From Botryococcus braunii (lineage: Eukaryota; Chlorophyta; Trebouxiophyceae), in contig MVGU01001737.1 of the NCBI GenBank assembly GCA_002005505.1, forward strand, positions 35,001 through 48,983: a stretch of 13,983 nucleotides of DNA. Reading direction: 5' to 3'. Position 1 is the stretch's first letter. Every line of letters starts with the position of its first letter. The notes beneath the pieces are model-generated. The model did not search any database. It was not told the DNA's origin and saw only the letters and a list, made by a program, of their open reading frames with translations. Of the stretch, positions 7,301 through 13,983 are shown piece after piece. The translations under genes and the position numbers were made by a program.

Positions 7301-9569
7301 GGCATCCCCATGTGCGCAGCAGGGATACATCAGGCTTATATCCCATGAACATTTCGCAGGGAGATAGGGGCCTGCCTGTGCTGGGTCCCATATTTAGGAG
7401 GGTGCAGGCTGTCTCCAGGGCTTCCTTCCACATAACAGGGCTTGCTGCAGCAAAATTGAGGAGGGTCCTGGTGCGCTCCTTGAGGGTTCTGTTGGCTCTC
7501 TCAGCAACTCCATTCTGCTGAGGGGTATATGGGGCAGATGTCTCCAGCTTAGTGCCCTGGGATGCACAGAATTCCTTGAACTTGGCATTCAAGAACTCTG
7601 TCCCTCTGTCGCTGCGGATGCACTTCACTGTAGTTTCCTTCTCAGTTTGCCAATACAGAATTAGGTCTCTGACAACAGCTGCAATTACATCTTTTGACTT
7701 CACTGGCAGCACTGCCTTCCACCCAGATGCCTCATCAGTTACAGTTACCCAAAAACGTTCCCCAGTAATGGCTGCTGGTGATATGGGACCCACAGTGTCA
7801 ATGTGGATTCTGTCAAGGGGTTTTTCAGCAGGTCTAGAGCTTTCACCAAATGGGGGACGTGCATGCTTCCCCTCAATGCACGCTTCACAGTACTTAGGAC
7901 AATTTTCACAGGGGGACATCGAGGTGTCTAAGCCAATAACCAGTTGCTCACTGCTCAGGCGTTTCATCCAGGGGTCTCCTGGGTGTCCCAATCTGCTGTG
8001 CCACAGGAAACGCTTGGCACAGTCATGACTTTGACCTTTGGAGCATTTCTTCTTCAAGGCAGCTGTCACTGAATAAGGGACCTTCACTGGTGCTACTGGG
8101 AGGCAGTTGTGAATATAATAAAGACCATTCTCTGGTTTCACAGGCATCTGCCAACCACTCGGTCCTGAGACAGCAGTGAATGCTCCCAGTCTATCTGTAC
8201 TGAACCGGATTCCATCACGCAGAGCAGCAGATACTGAGAGAATATTGGTGGTAGCTGAGGGAACACACTGGACATGATGCAGCCACACTGGAATATGCTG
8301 AGAGGACAGGAGGCACACTGACCCAGTAGCAACAATGCCCCCAGTGCCATCAGATGTAGCAAGCAGCAGTGGAATAGGGTGGTCATGTACTGTAGGGGCA
8401 TGCAGCAGGGACACGTTGTTCACAAGATGTACAGACGCTCCACTGTCCACAAGCCACGACTGTTTGGACTGCTGGTGTTTACTGCCATCCAGCACATTAT
8501 AAGACACCACGTATGGCATACCTTCTGAGGGAGGAGAAGGTGGTCCTGGAGGAGGGTGCAGCAGTGGGAACGCTCCAGTGCCTGGGAATGCATGCTGCAC
8601 GCTTGGAGGCGGTTGAGGCGCACCAGGAAACTGACCTTGGGGCCACATGGCAGCAAGTTGCTGTACTGCTGCCACCACATTGCGTTGTGTCTCTGCATCC
8701 CTTTGGCGTTTGCGGCAGTCTCTCCAGAAATGGCCTTTCCTGTGGCAGTAGTTGCATGTGCCTCTCACTTCTCCCCTTGATTCTGTGTCTGCTGGCTGTT
8801 TGGAGGGATTGGCCCCGCTAGTGGAAGAGGCAGGAGCAGTCTCTCTTTGAGCAGGCATTGCTTGCATCACCATGGCAGGCTGTTCTCCATCATCGTTGTA
8901 GCCAGCAGCTTCTGCAGTGGTGGAAATGAGAGCTGCCAGTTCATCCAAGGGGTAAGCTACTGCAGTGGGCAGTAGACCAGGAGGATTAGCTGCTGCTGGC
9001 AGTCCCTGCACGATCTGGGAGGCCACATGACCATCCAGGAGGTCATGTCCGTTGCGTTTCAAGCAGCTTTTGAGATTTATCATTCTGGACACATACTGAG
9101 AGATTGTTTCTCCACGCCTCATCCCTTTTGACATTTCCTTCAGCCAGTCTGCGTTGGCTTGAGTGTTGTAACCACCAACAAATTTCTTGCAAATAAACAG
9201 ATATGCATCATATGCTGACGGCTTACTTGACACTTCCCCTAACCATTCCTCTGGAACTGACTCATACAACAGAAGCATTGCAGCTGCATTATGGATAGTT
9301 CCAGGCATGGCTGACTGAATGGCAGGAAAAGAACCCTTGGCACTATTGGCAGCAGTGAAGGCATTGTCCCATACCACAAAATTTGTGCCATGACGATCCA
9401 GTTTAATATGCACTTTGACTTGGGTGGCAATGACCTTGGGAAGTACATCTCCCTCGCCCTTTGATGTGCTGGGTGTACACGGCTGTCGTGTGGGAGACGA
9501 TGTAGATGCTTCCTCTGTTGTGGGCTCCTCCTCGGATGGCTCCCTTGATTTGGATCTCTTTCTCGCCAT
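4317..9569 (-). CDS. gag-pol: Copia Gag-Pol polyprotein, intact (1,750 residues)
   Basis: One frame encodes particle protein, protease, integrase, RT and RNase H, which together copy the element RNA into DNA and insert it. Gag (copia/UBN2-like) spans about 45-230, then a CX2CX4HX4C knuckle at C272, C275, H280, C285. Protease: DSGAS with D375. Integrase: zinc site H524, H529, C561, C564; core D591, D654, E690 with exactly 35 residues between the last two. RT starts about 1257, with D1338 in VDVKTAFLNG and YVDD at 1423-1426. RNase H: D1601, E1644, D1677 (HCDN), D1726 (ADIFTKP). The protein is longer than most copia polyproteins because of a low-complexity linker at about 830-1215. The ATG at 9567-9569 has A at -3 and G at +4. 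A TAA lies in frame 24 nt upstream, so the frame does not extend into ORF0. Confidence 0.97.
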   Translation of the reverse strand: MARKRSKSREPSEEEPTTEEASTSSPTRQPCTPSTSKGEGDVLPKVIATQVKVHIKLDRHGTNFVVWDNAFTAANSAKGSFPAIQSAMPGTIHNAAAMLLLYESVPEEWLGEVSSKPSAYDAYLFICKKFVGGYNTQANADWLKEMSKGMRRGETISQYVSRMINLKSCLKRNGHDLLDGHVASQIVQGLPAAANPPGLLPTAVAYPLDELAALISTTAEAAGYNDDGEQPAMVMQAMPAQRETAPASSTSGANPSKQPADTESRGEVRGTCNYCHRKGHFWRDCRKRQRDAETQRNVVAAVQQLAAMWPQGQFPGAPQPPPSVQHAFPGTGAFPLLHPPPGPPSPPSEGMPYVVSYNVLDGSKHQQSKQSWLVDSGASVHLVNNVSLLHAPTVHDHPIPLLLATSDGTGGIVATGSVCLLSSQHIPVWLHHVQCVPSATTNILSVSAALRDGIRFSTDRLGAFTAVSGPSGWQMPVKPENGLYYIHNCLPVAPVKVPYSVTAALKKKCSKGQSHDCAKRFLWHSRLGHPGDPWMKRLSSEQLVIGLDTSMSPCENCPKYCEACIEGKHARPPFGESSRPAEKPLDRIHIDTVGPISPAAITGERFWVTVTDEASGWKAVLPVKSKDVIAAVVRDLILYWQTEKETTVKCIRSDRGTEFLNAKFKEFCASQGTKLETSAPYTPQQNGVAERANRTLKERTRTLLNFAAASPVMWKEALETACTLLNMGPSTGRPLSPCEMFMGYKPDVSLLRTWGCLAFVHVPDQQRGTFAPKAVAGMFTGYSPVSKAYRIYMGGGIWRESRDVQFVEHIRGATRVGMAVLPDQPQQFSYPEDLSGQLHSSNPVVPLSQRSMQNQTVSSPCSSSRPDSAFPVPSDQAATEPDSQGKPSQEGGILIVSPEASTGEQQPDLDQSGALDAIQRLARGSTDSGQHHQTLERIQQSLRNPHPATTILPPDGLSRAQRYEQRTAARDILLAQDKGESCEREGRTEGDTESQGPGEAQELGQDTERPALLVRDERGAVSDQTADGPSELRCMGGTCSVPESNVSDENSISDAQGQCGASHASMGHAWECAAGPAPQRSCLVGSRQRERETWAQQQNRPSAHAMQSGPRVCESPDGTANRQPCESVSEEVNRKPRQCENSPNYKSFPRGTCVWEDDVREAGSKLERASCESKREKEQRERSGSLPTVPTCCAATFSERVVDESESKSKQEQGKHTGVRFGKISVPSSLKEAQQSPQWEYWKAAMQEEQNSLDAHEVMEFVPRPRGHKVIPVHWIFSVKMDAHGNVLRFKARLVAQGCRQIPGVDVMEVFAPTSSYGSRRALLSVAAQEGLEIHQVDVKTAFLNGELEEEVYVTQPPGFENGDGNTVCRLKKALYGLKQAPRAWHKTLNEKLHTMGYEVCKSDAGVYVKCSVNGGKSFVLIYVDDLLIVSKGMSEIERVKGLLKQEFTIHDLGEVKDFLGCQVMRDREKGLISLSCIPKIDALVEKFGLDLESVGPDTPMTKDFVATQRPMSKDNSASIGAGSPLPPGHRYCELVGSLLYIANTTRPDISQAVGVLSRYRITPTTAHWNEAIRVLKYLMATRDLVLVLGGKDTELEGFVDADYGGDQDHRFSTTGYVIRVFGGAVVWGSKKQSAVATSTVEAEFMAASAAVKEANWMKGFLEEIGISPWIVKIHCDNQGCINHLRNPVFSKHTKHIAISFHFAREAIALGQVDVKYVPSARNVADIFTKPLTRQVFQGHRDALGLAKFL

Positions 9570-9580
9570 GCTGATGTCCC

Positions 9581-10105
9581 TCAGTCTGCGTTAGGTTCTG
9601 ACAGCTGCGCGTCCCTGTCGTCGTCTCCGTCGTCTGTGTCCGTGCACCACTCCTCTGGGCTGAATCCTTTTCTGCTGCCCAGAAGGGAAAGTAGGAAGTC
9701 CTCGTCAAGAGTAGCGAGAGCACACTCCACTGCTGTATAGGCTGCCCTTTCTTCCCAGTACTCGGGTCTGTTGGGTCCTCCGAGCTGTTGTAGATGTCGT
9801 TCAAATAATGCTCGCGTGACGAAGCCTGGGTCCGCGTTGATGAATGAACACTCCCACGCAGTTACTTTGTATGCTGGGTAAACAGAGAATCGTCGTCTGA
9901 ACCACAGAGGCTGTTCGAGTTTGCCCAGTCCGTACGCGCGGCTGACAAAATCCTTCACTATAAATGCTCGTTCTTCTGGTGTTCTCGGTCCCGTATCTCC
10001 TCCAGCTCGCCTCAGGCTATCATATGTCGGTGGTGAAGGAGGTGGGGGAATAAAAGGTCTTTTACCGCCGGTCGCCATCCTTCCGCTCTGCTTCGTTCGT
10101 CCCAT
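9581..10105 (-). CDS. ORF0: unknown 174-residue protein before Gag-Pol
   Basis: I do not recognise this protein. It runs from ATG (10103-10105, A at -3 and G at +4) to TGA (9581-9583), 11 nt before the Gag-Pol ATG and in another frame. Residues 1-19 are basic. Residues 20-28 form a proline stretch ending PPTY, which matches the PPxY motif bound by WW domains and used as a late domain by some retroviral Gags. Residues 43-150 look globular, with aromatic and charged residues (PLWFRRRF, PEYWEERAAY). The tail is acidic (DTDDGDDDRD at 156-165). No signal peptide, membrane segment, zinc site or catalytic motif is visible. Most copia elements have no ORF here. It could be an accessory protein, a captured host gene or a separate Gag-like piece; function is open. 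Confidence 0.75.
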   Translation of the reverse strand: MGRTKQSGRMATGGKRPFIPPPPSPPTYDSLRRAGGDTGPRTPEERAFIVKDFVSRAYGLGKLEQPLWFRRRFSVYPAYKVTAWECSFINADPGFVTRALFERHLQQLGGPNRPEYWEERAAYTAVECALATLDEDFLLSLLGSRKGFSPEEWCTDTDDGDDDRDAQLSEPNAD

Positions 10106-10121
10106 CGTCGGCTCGGAACAT
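10062..10121 (-). CDS. 19-codon upstream ORF overlapping ORF0
   Basis: The first ATG after the primer binding site (10119-10121, minus strand) opens a 19-codon frame ending at TAA (10062-10064). It overlaps the start of ORF0 in another frame. Such a uORF could lower ORF0 translation. The short peptide (MFRADDGTNEAERKDGDRR) resembles nothing I know and may be incidental. Confidence 0.3.
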   Translation of the reverse strand: MFRADDGTNEAERKDGDRR

Positions 10122-10150
10122 GCTTTCAGTTGCCCAGCTCAAGAGTTTGG

Positions 10151-10163
10151 TGGGCCCATAACC
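10151..10163 (-). promoter_or_regulatory. Primer binding site matching initiator tRNA-Met anticodon arm
   Basis: Directly after the 5' LTR in element order the minus strand reads GGTTATGGGCCCA. The plus strand, TGGGCCCATAACC, is the DNA form of the anticodon stem-loop of eukaryotic initiator tRNA-Met, including CAU. Drosophila copia and yeast Ty5 also pair with the internal anticodon region of this tRNA, using a half-tRNA primer, whereas most plant copia elements use the tRNA 3' end (TGGTATCAGAGC). The 13-nt match and its contact with the LTR edge support the call. Confidence 0.8.
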
Positions 10164-10187
10164 TGTACAATTCTGGGCGTAATGTTC

Positions 10188-10334
10188 CCTGCATGTCCCG
10201 GCACGAGGGTGTTAAGCCCGGCGACACTCTTGTTGTGCGTAGAGAAACAAGCAGTGTCGTCTGTGAGTGAGGAGACTTGACTGGCAACAGTAAAGTAGCA
10301 AACACCCGAAGTGCTTTTGATGTCCCAATCAAGT
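10188..10334 (-). repeat. 147-bp block, copy A in the 5' LTR
   Basis: Counterpart of 3595-3741 at the constant LTR offset and identical to it by eye. It lies close to the primer binding site end of the LTR. Confidence 0.9.
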
Positions 10335-10343
10335 CTTACAATG

Positions 10344-10349
10344 TTTATT
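10344..10349 (-). terminator. AATAAA signal in the 5' LTR
   Basis: Copy of the signal at 3751-3756. In the 5' LTR it must be skipped or lie before the transcription start for full-length RNA to be made. Confidence 0.35.
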
Positions 10350-10515
10350 GCTCTCTCTCGTCACTCGGCAACTCGAACTATCCTATCAACAACGTTACTG
10401 ATAGTCTGCATTACCAATGTCCGATGAGCTAAGCAATTACATCTTTCTATTGTACCTTATCTAGACCCTTCCTAAACCATTGTTCATGTTCATATGATGT
10501 CTTGACAGCAGTTTA

Positions 10516-10662
10516 CCTGCATGTCCCGGCACGAGGGTGTTAAGCCCGGCGACACTCTTGTTGTGCGTAGAGAAACAAGCAGTGTCGTCTGTGAGTGAGG
10601 AGACTTGACTGGCAACAGTAAAGTAGCAAACACCCGAAGTGCTTTTGATGTCCCAATCAAGT
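10516..10662 (-). repeat. 147-bp block, copy B in the 5' LTR
   Basis: Counterpart of 3923-4069. It is upstream of copy A in element order, with its start 328 bp away, and identical to it by eye. Confidence 0.9.
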
Positions 10663-10891
10663 GCCTCAATCCTTCGAGCCAGGAGCATATAGCCTTTCGA
10701 GCAAACCGTGTCCGATTATCTAATCCTTTCTTATTAACGTGCAATTGGTCTAGATTGGTTCTGGCAGAACTCCTGGGTTCTGCCACTGATTACTCATTCT
10801 ACTAACTGCTCTCTCTGGTAATTGACGATGATCTGGCCACTATTACTCTTCTGAGGGAAAGGCACCAAAATGTTCTGTCACTATTATAACA

Positions 10892-10896
10892 ATCAG
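10892..10896. repeat. Target-site duplication ATCAG (right copy)
   Basis: It pairs with 3566-3570 and marks where the intact copia entered the RT gene of the old copia, between codons for KFGVA and DDARV. Confidence 0.9.
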
Positions 10897-11167
10897 CAAC
10901 ACCAAATTTCTCCACAAGAGCATCAATCTTGGGAGTGCAACTCATGGAATAGTGCCCTGGACTCTACTGCGAAGGACCTGACACCCCAGGAAATCATTCA
11001 CTTCTCCCAAATAATGAATGGTGAAGTCTTTCTTCGGTACCTCCTCCCCCGCTCAATCTCTGCAATCACTCGGGCAACGATGAGAAGATCATCCACATAA
11101 ACAAGAATAAAAGACAAGTTACCATAAGGGGCCCTCCTGATGTACACCCCATCACACAACTTGTCAC
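10897..11167 (-). pseudogene. pol: Old copia Pol: RT catalytic part, frameshifted
   Basis: The minus-strand translation shows AWHKTMSDKL, then VYVDDLLIV with the YVDD catalytic motif intact. The frame then breaks: matching residues continue in other frames as HYLGEVNDFLGCQV and, after a stop, MSCTPKIDALVEKFGV. At least two frameshifts therefore lie within 10897-11060. It joins directly, through the ATCAG site, to 3570. Confidence 0.85.
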
Positions 11168-11602
11168 TCATGGTCTTATGCCAAGCCGTGGGGCCTGTGT
11201 CAGACCATAAAGTGCCTTCCTGAGCTTGCACACAACCCTCGTGTTTCCATTCTCAAATCCAGGTGGTTGGGTCACATAGACCTCTTCCTCCAACTCCCCA
11301 TTGAGAAAGGCAGTCTTGATATCCACTTGGTGGATCTCAAGATTCTGTGTGGCAGCCAGTGCCAGCACAGCTCTCCTAGTACCATAGCTGCTGTTAGGCG
11401 CAAAAGCCTCACAAACATCTATCCCAGGACTCTGCCTGCAGCCCTGGGCAACCAATCTTGCTTTGAAACGAGTGACATTACCATGTGCATCAATTTCTGT
11501 AGAGAATATCCAATGAACATGAATGACTTCTTGTCCATGGGGTCTTTCCACATATTCCATGACCTCATGGGTGTCTAGTAATTCCATCTCCTCTCGCATT
11601 GC
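11168..11602 (-). pseudogene. pol: Old copia Pol: N-terminal part of RT
   Basis: An open stretch follows the copia RVT_2 pattern closely: HEVMEYVERP, HVHWIFSTEIDAHGN, KARLVAQGCRQ, FAPNSSYGTRRA, VDIKTAFLNGELEEEVYV (first catalytic Asp present), then KALYGLTQAPR. The frame is lost near 11190, just before AWHKT. Upstream it is separated from the linker by an in-frame TAG at 11603-11605. Confidence 0.9.
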
Positions 11603-12277
<675 letters not shown>

Positions 12278-12946
12278 GCATGGGGACCCCTATTGGGTCC
12301 CTCCTAGCCTCGCGCTGTGCATACCGCTGCTCACGGGTAAGTGTGGTCCCTGGGGAAAGAGGATGTTGTGACTTCCCTGGCCCTCATGATACAGTAGAAA
12401 CGGCCAAAGGATGCGAAAACAATGGTTACAAGTTGTTTGGGCTCCACCTCAGTACCCGTCCAGTCCGGCCCGGTCCTTCCTCTGCCAAAGCCTTATTCTA
12501 TCCTGTTCTAAGTGTGTCCCTGTCTCCATCGCCAATGCGCCTTGTCAAGTAAGGGTCACTCCCTTGGCGCGTGAAGTAGCCACTTCTTGGCGTGGAGGAA
12601 CATAACTCACGAAGGGACCTTTATGGAGGTCCAAATCCTCGTGGTCCGGTCATTTTCCTACAACACGCGACTATTCCTGTACACCTCACCCCTCCTCTGC
12701 CTTCTGGAGTTATCCAGCTGCGCCTGCAACTCAGGTCCACCTCTAGCTAGTCTGCAGATGGCCCAGCACTCCCAGACTGCTGGGGGTCCCGGTGTGACAG
12801 GGGCGTCTGGCGGGGGATCCGATCAGGTTAGTGTCTCGTCACTATGGTCTTGGGGAGTGCCGGTGTGCGATGGTCTAGGCATGCGCCACCACTGGGCACC
12901 TCATCCAGAACTCACGGAGCCAGCTGGGATGCTAGGAGGTACCCAC
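12278..12946 (-). pseudogene. pol: Old copia Pol: decayed linker after integrase
   Basis: No long frame survives. One motif links it to the intact element: near 12297-12345 the minus strand reads LTREQRYAQREARR, matching LSRAQRYEQRTAAR in the intact linker. Position and spacing agree, so this is the decayed linker. The rest shows no recognisable motif. Confidence 0.6.
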
Positions 12947-13237
12947 TCACCCACCCTCCATGCGAGGATGTCCTGCGAGCCTGTGGGACCTGTTGACCTT
13001 AGACATACCCACACGCTCCGCTCCTCTCAGATGCTCAAGAAACGTGACATCTCTGCTCTCTTTCCACACTCCATTGCCTACGTAGACTCGATAGGCCTTC
13101 GGCTGTGGGCAATACCCAGTAAGCATGCTTGGGATGGTCTTTGGTCCGAATAAAGACCGGTGACCTGCAAGAATATGAACATGTGCCACACAGCCAAACG
13201 TGTGCAAGGAGGAAACATGAGGCTGAATCCATAGCAT
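12947..13237 (-). pseudogene. pol: Old copia Pol: C-terminal part of integrase
   Basis: The minus strand reads VSSLHTFGCVAHVHI, then SMLTGYCPQPKAYRVYVGNGVW and ESRDVTFLEHLRGAERVGM. These line up with the intact element's SLLRTWGCLAFVHV, GMFTGYSPVSKAYRIY and ESRDVQFVEHIRGATRVGM. The alignment fades after about 13000. Confidence 0.85.
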
Positions 13238-13575
13238 AACTCAGTAGGGGTCAGAGGCCTGCGTGCGGTGGGGCCCACGTATATAGCAAGTGGCAGTCTC
13301 CAATGCCTCCTTCCACAGGAAGGGTCTGCTGCAGCGTGGACCACAGGGTCCTTTTGCGCTCCTTAAGGGTCCGATTCATGCTCAGAAAGTCGATTTTGCT
13401 GGGCTGAGGTCTCCACTTTATTCTTGCTGAGCCACTTGGAATGTATTGAGTGCTGTCTTTAGCACACTTCACCACTCTCTCATGAAACGCTGCCAATACT
13501 TCAACAGCTCAATGAGTGCCTGGGGAATGGCCTCTTATTCGACTTCACTGCCACGGAAGCTACAAGTGAGACTTT
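13238..13575 (-). pseudogene. pol: Old copia Pol: integrase core, badly broken
   Basis: Pieces of the core are split over several frames: NRTLKERKRTL matches NRTLKERTRTL, and YWQ, ERVVKC and a degraded SDRGTEF region lie upstream. Stops and frameshifts are frequent and the catalytic triad cannot be traced in one frame. Integrase from this copy cannot work. Confidence 0.75.
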
Positions 13576-13892
13576 TCATCCACCACAGTCACCCAAAATT
13601 CTTCCAGAGATGGCCAGCAGGTGAGATAGGCCCACAGTGTCTACATGCACCCTCTCTAAAAACACTCTCGCAAGTTGGATGAAGCACGAAAGGGGGGTCG
13701 AGCATGCGTTGCCTTGTATGCATGACTCGCAGGGGTAACCAGCACTGCGATGGAGCAAGGGACACATTAATCCCCAGTTACCAGATTTTCTTTGTCCAAT
13801 CTTGTCATGTTTTAACCTAGGATGACCCAATCTTGCATGCCAGAGCAGTCTATCTATACACACGTGGTCCCTTTCCTACCATGATGTGGGCG
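13576..13892 (-). pseudogene. pol: Old copia Pol: integrase zinc-binding domain
   Basis: The minus strand reads LLWHARLGHPRL, then CESCIQGNA and RVHVDTVGLSH. This matches the HHCC zinc domain and first catalytic Asp of the intact element (LWHSRLGHP, CEACIEGKH, RIHIDTVGPIS). The two His, two Cys and the Asp are present. Copia-like sequence fades just upstream and ends at or before 13893, where TGTAACGATCCC begins. Confidence 0.8.
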
Positions 13893-13983
13893 TGTAACGA
13901 TCCCGAGTGCAGGAGGGTCCCTCAGGGTACGTAAACGGTGGCCGAGCTTGGCGGCTAGAGACGGGTCGCACCTGTGTGAGTCA
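13893..13983 (+). mobile_element. Possible edge of another LTR
   Basis: The sequence from 13893 starts TGTAACGATCCC, a style of LTR start common in gypsy-type elements, at about the place where copia similarity ends. A small inverted repeat GAGGG-T-CCCTC lies at 13913-13923. The partner LTR and duplication would be outside the window, so this is only a suggestion. Confidence 0.25.

Larger units (their letters stand above)
3571..10891 (-). mobile_element. Complete, intact Ty1/copia LTR retrotransposon
   Basis: This 7,321-bp element is read on the minus strand. Two 728-bp LTRs match along their whole length with no difference I can see. They have TG...CA ends (TGTTATAATAG to GAATTGTACA) and a 5-bp duplication, ATCAG. 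Internally the order is primer binding site, uORF, ORF0, Gag-Pol and polypurine tract. Gag-Pol has no stop or frameshift, and integrase precedes RT, which defines copia (Pseudoviridae). Matching LTRs and an intact gene mean recent insertion and possible autonomy. Whether it is expressed cannot be judged from the sequence. Confidence 0.95.
10164..10891 (-). repeat. 5' LTR of the intact copia element (728 bp)
   Basis: It matches the 3' LTR at a constant offset of 6,593 bp with no difference I can see. It should hold the promoter. A weak TATA-like TATATG lies on the minus strand near 10685-10690, but I cannot fix the start site. It carries the same duplication (10188-10334 and 10516-10662) and AATAAA (10344-10349). 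Confidence 0.95.

Noticed and set aside
5764..9448. Many plus-strand and other-frame open stretches across Gag-Pol
   Set aside because: They are shadows of the intact Gag-Pol frame, with no motifs of their own.
9403..9804. 133-codon minus-strand frame overlapping ORF0 and Gag-Pol
   Set aside because: It overlaps two better frames with good ATG contexts and has no recognisable motif. It could at most matter for a rare frameshift product.

Overview
The window is a nest of eukaryotic transposable elements. I see no host gene, rRNA, tRNA or CRISPR array. The host is a eukaryote with a repeat-rich genome: there are LTR retrotransposons with 5-bp target duplications, a primer site matching eukaryotic initiator tRNA, AATAAA signals and long CT microsatellites. 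The lineage cannot be fixed from this sequence. A plant or green alga is my weak guess.

Layout, left to right. (1) 1-796: sequence that looks like one end of a DNA transposon. It has a dense cluster of TGGCGA/TCGCCA hexamers, two strong palindromes, a TATA-like box and a short AT-hook reading frame on the minus strand. (2) 803-3046: a small LTR retrotransposon carrying only a Gag gene, flanked by the 5-bp duplication CCCTA. (3) 3047-3570 and 10897-13892: two halves of an old, broken Ty1/copia element on the minus strand. (4) 3571-10891: a complete, apparently intact Ty1/copia element of 7,321 bp, also on the minus strand. It lies inside the RT domain of the old element, flanked by ATCAG. (5) 13893-13983: a new sequence beginning TGTAACGATCCC that interrupts the old copia, possibly the edge of another LTR.

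The intact copia element has two 728-bp LTRs with no difference I can see, so it is a recent insertion. In its own 5'-3' order it has: 5' LTR, a primer binding site matching the anticodon region of initiator tRNA-Met, a 19-codon upstream ORF, an unrecognised 174-residue ORF (called ORF0 here), and a 1,750-residue Gag-Pol with every catalytic residue I checked. A polypurine tract and the 3' LTR follow. ORF0 is the most unusual coding feature here. It has a proline stretch ending in PPTY, an acidic tail, and a stop codon 11 nt before the gag-pol start codon.

Inferred history: the old copia landed first and decayed. The DNA transposon probably inserted into its RNase H region, the Gag-only element then landed beside that junction, and the intact copia inserted into the RT region. 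The LTRs of the Gag-only element differ at about 2% of positions, while those of the intact copia show no difference.
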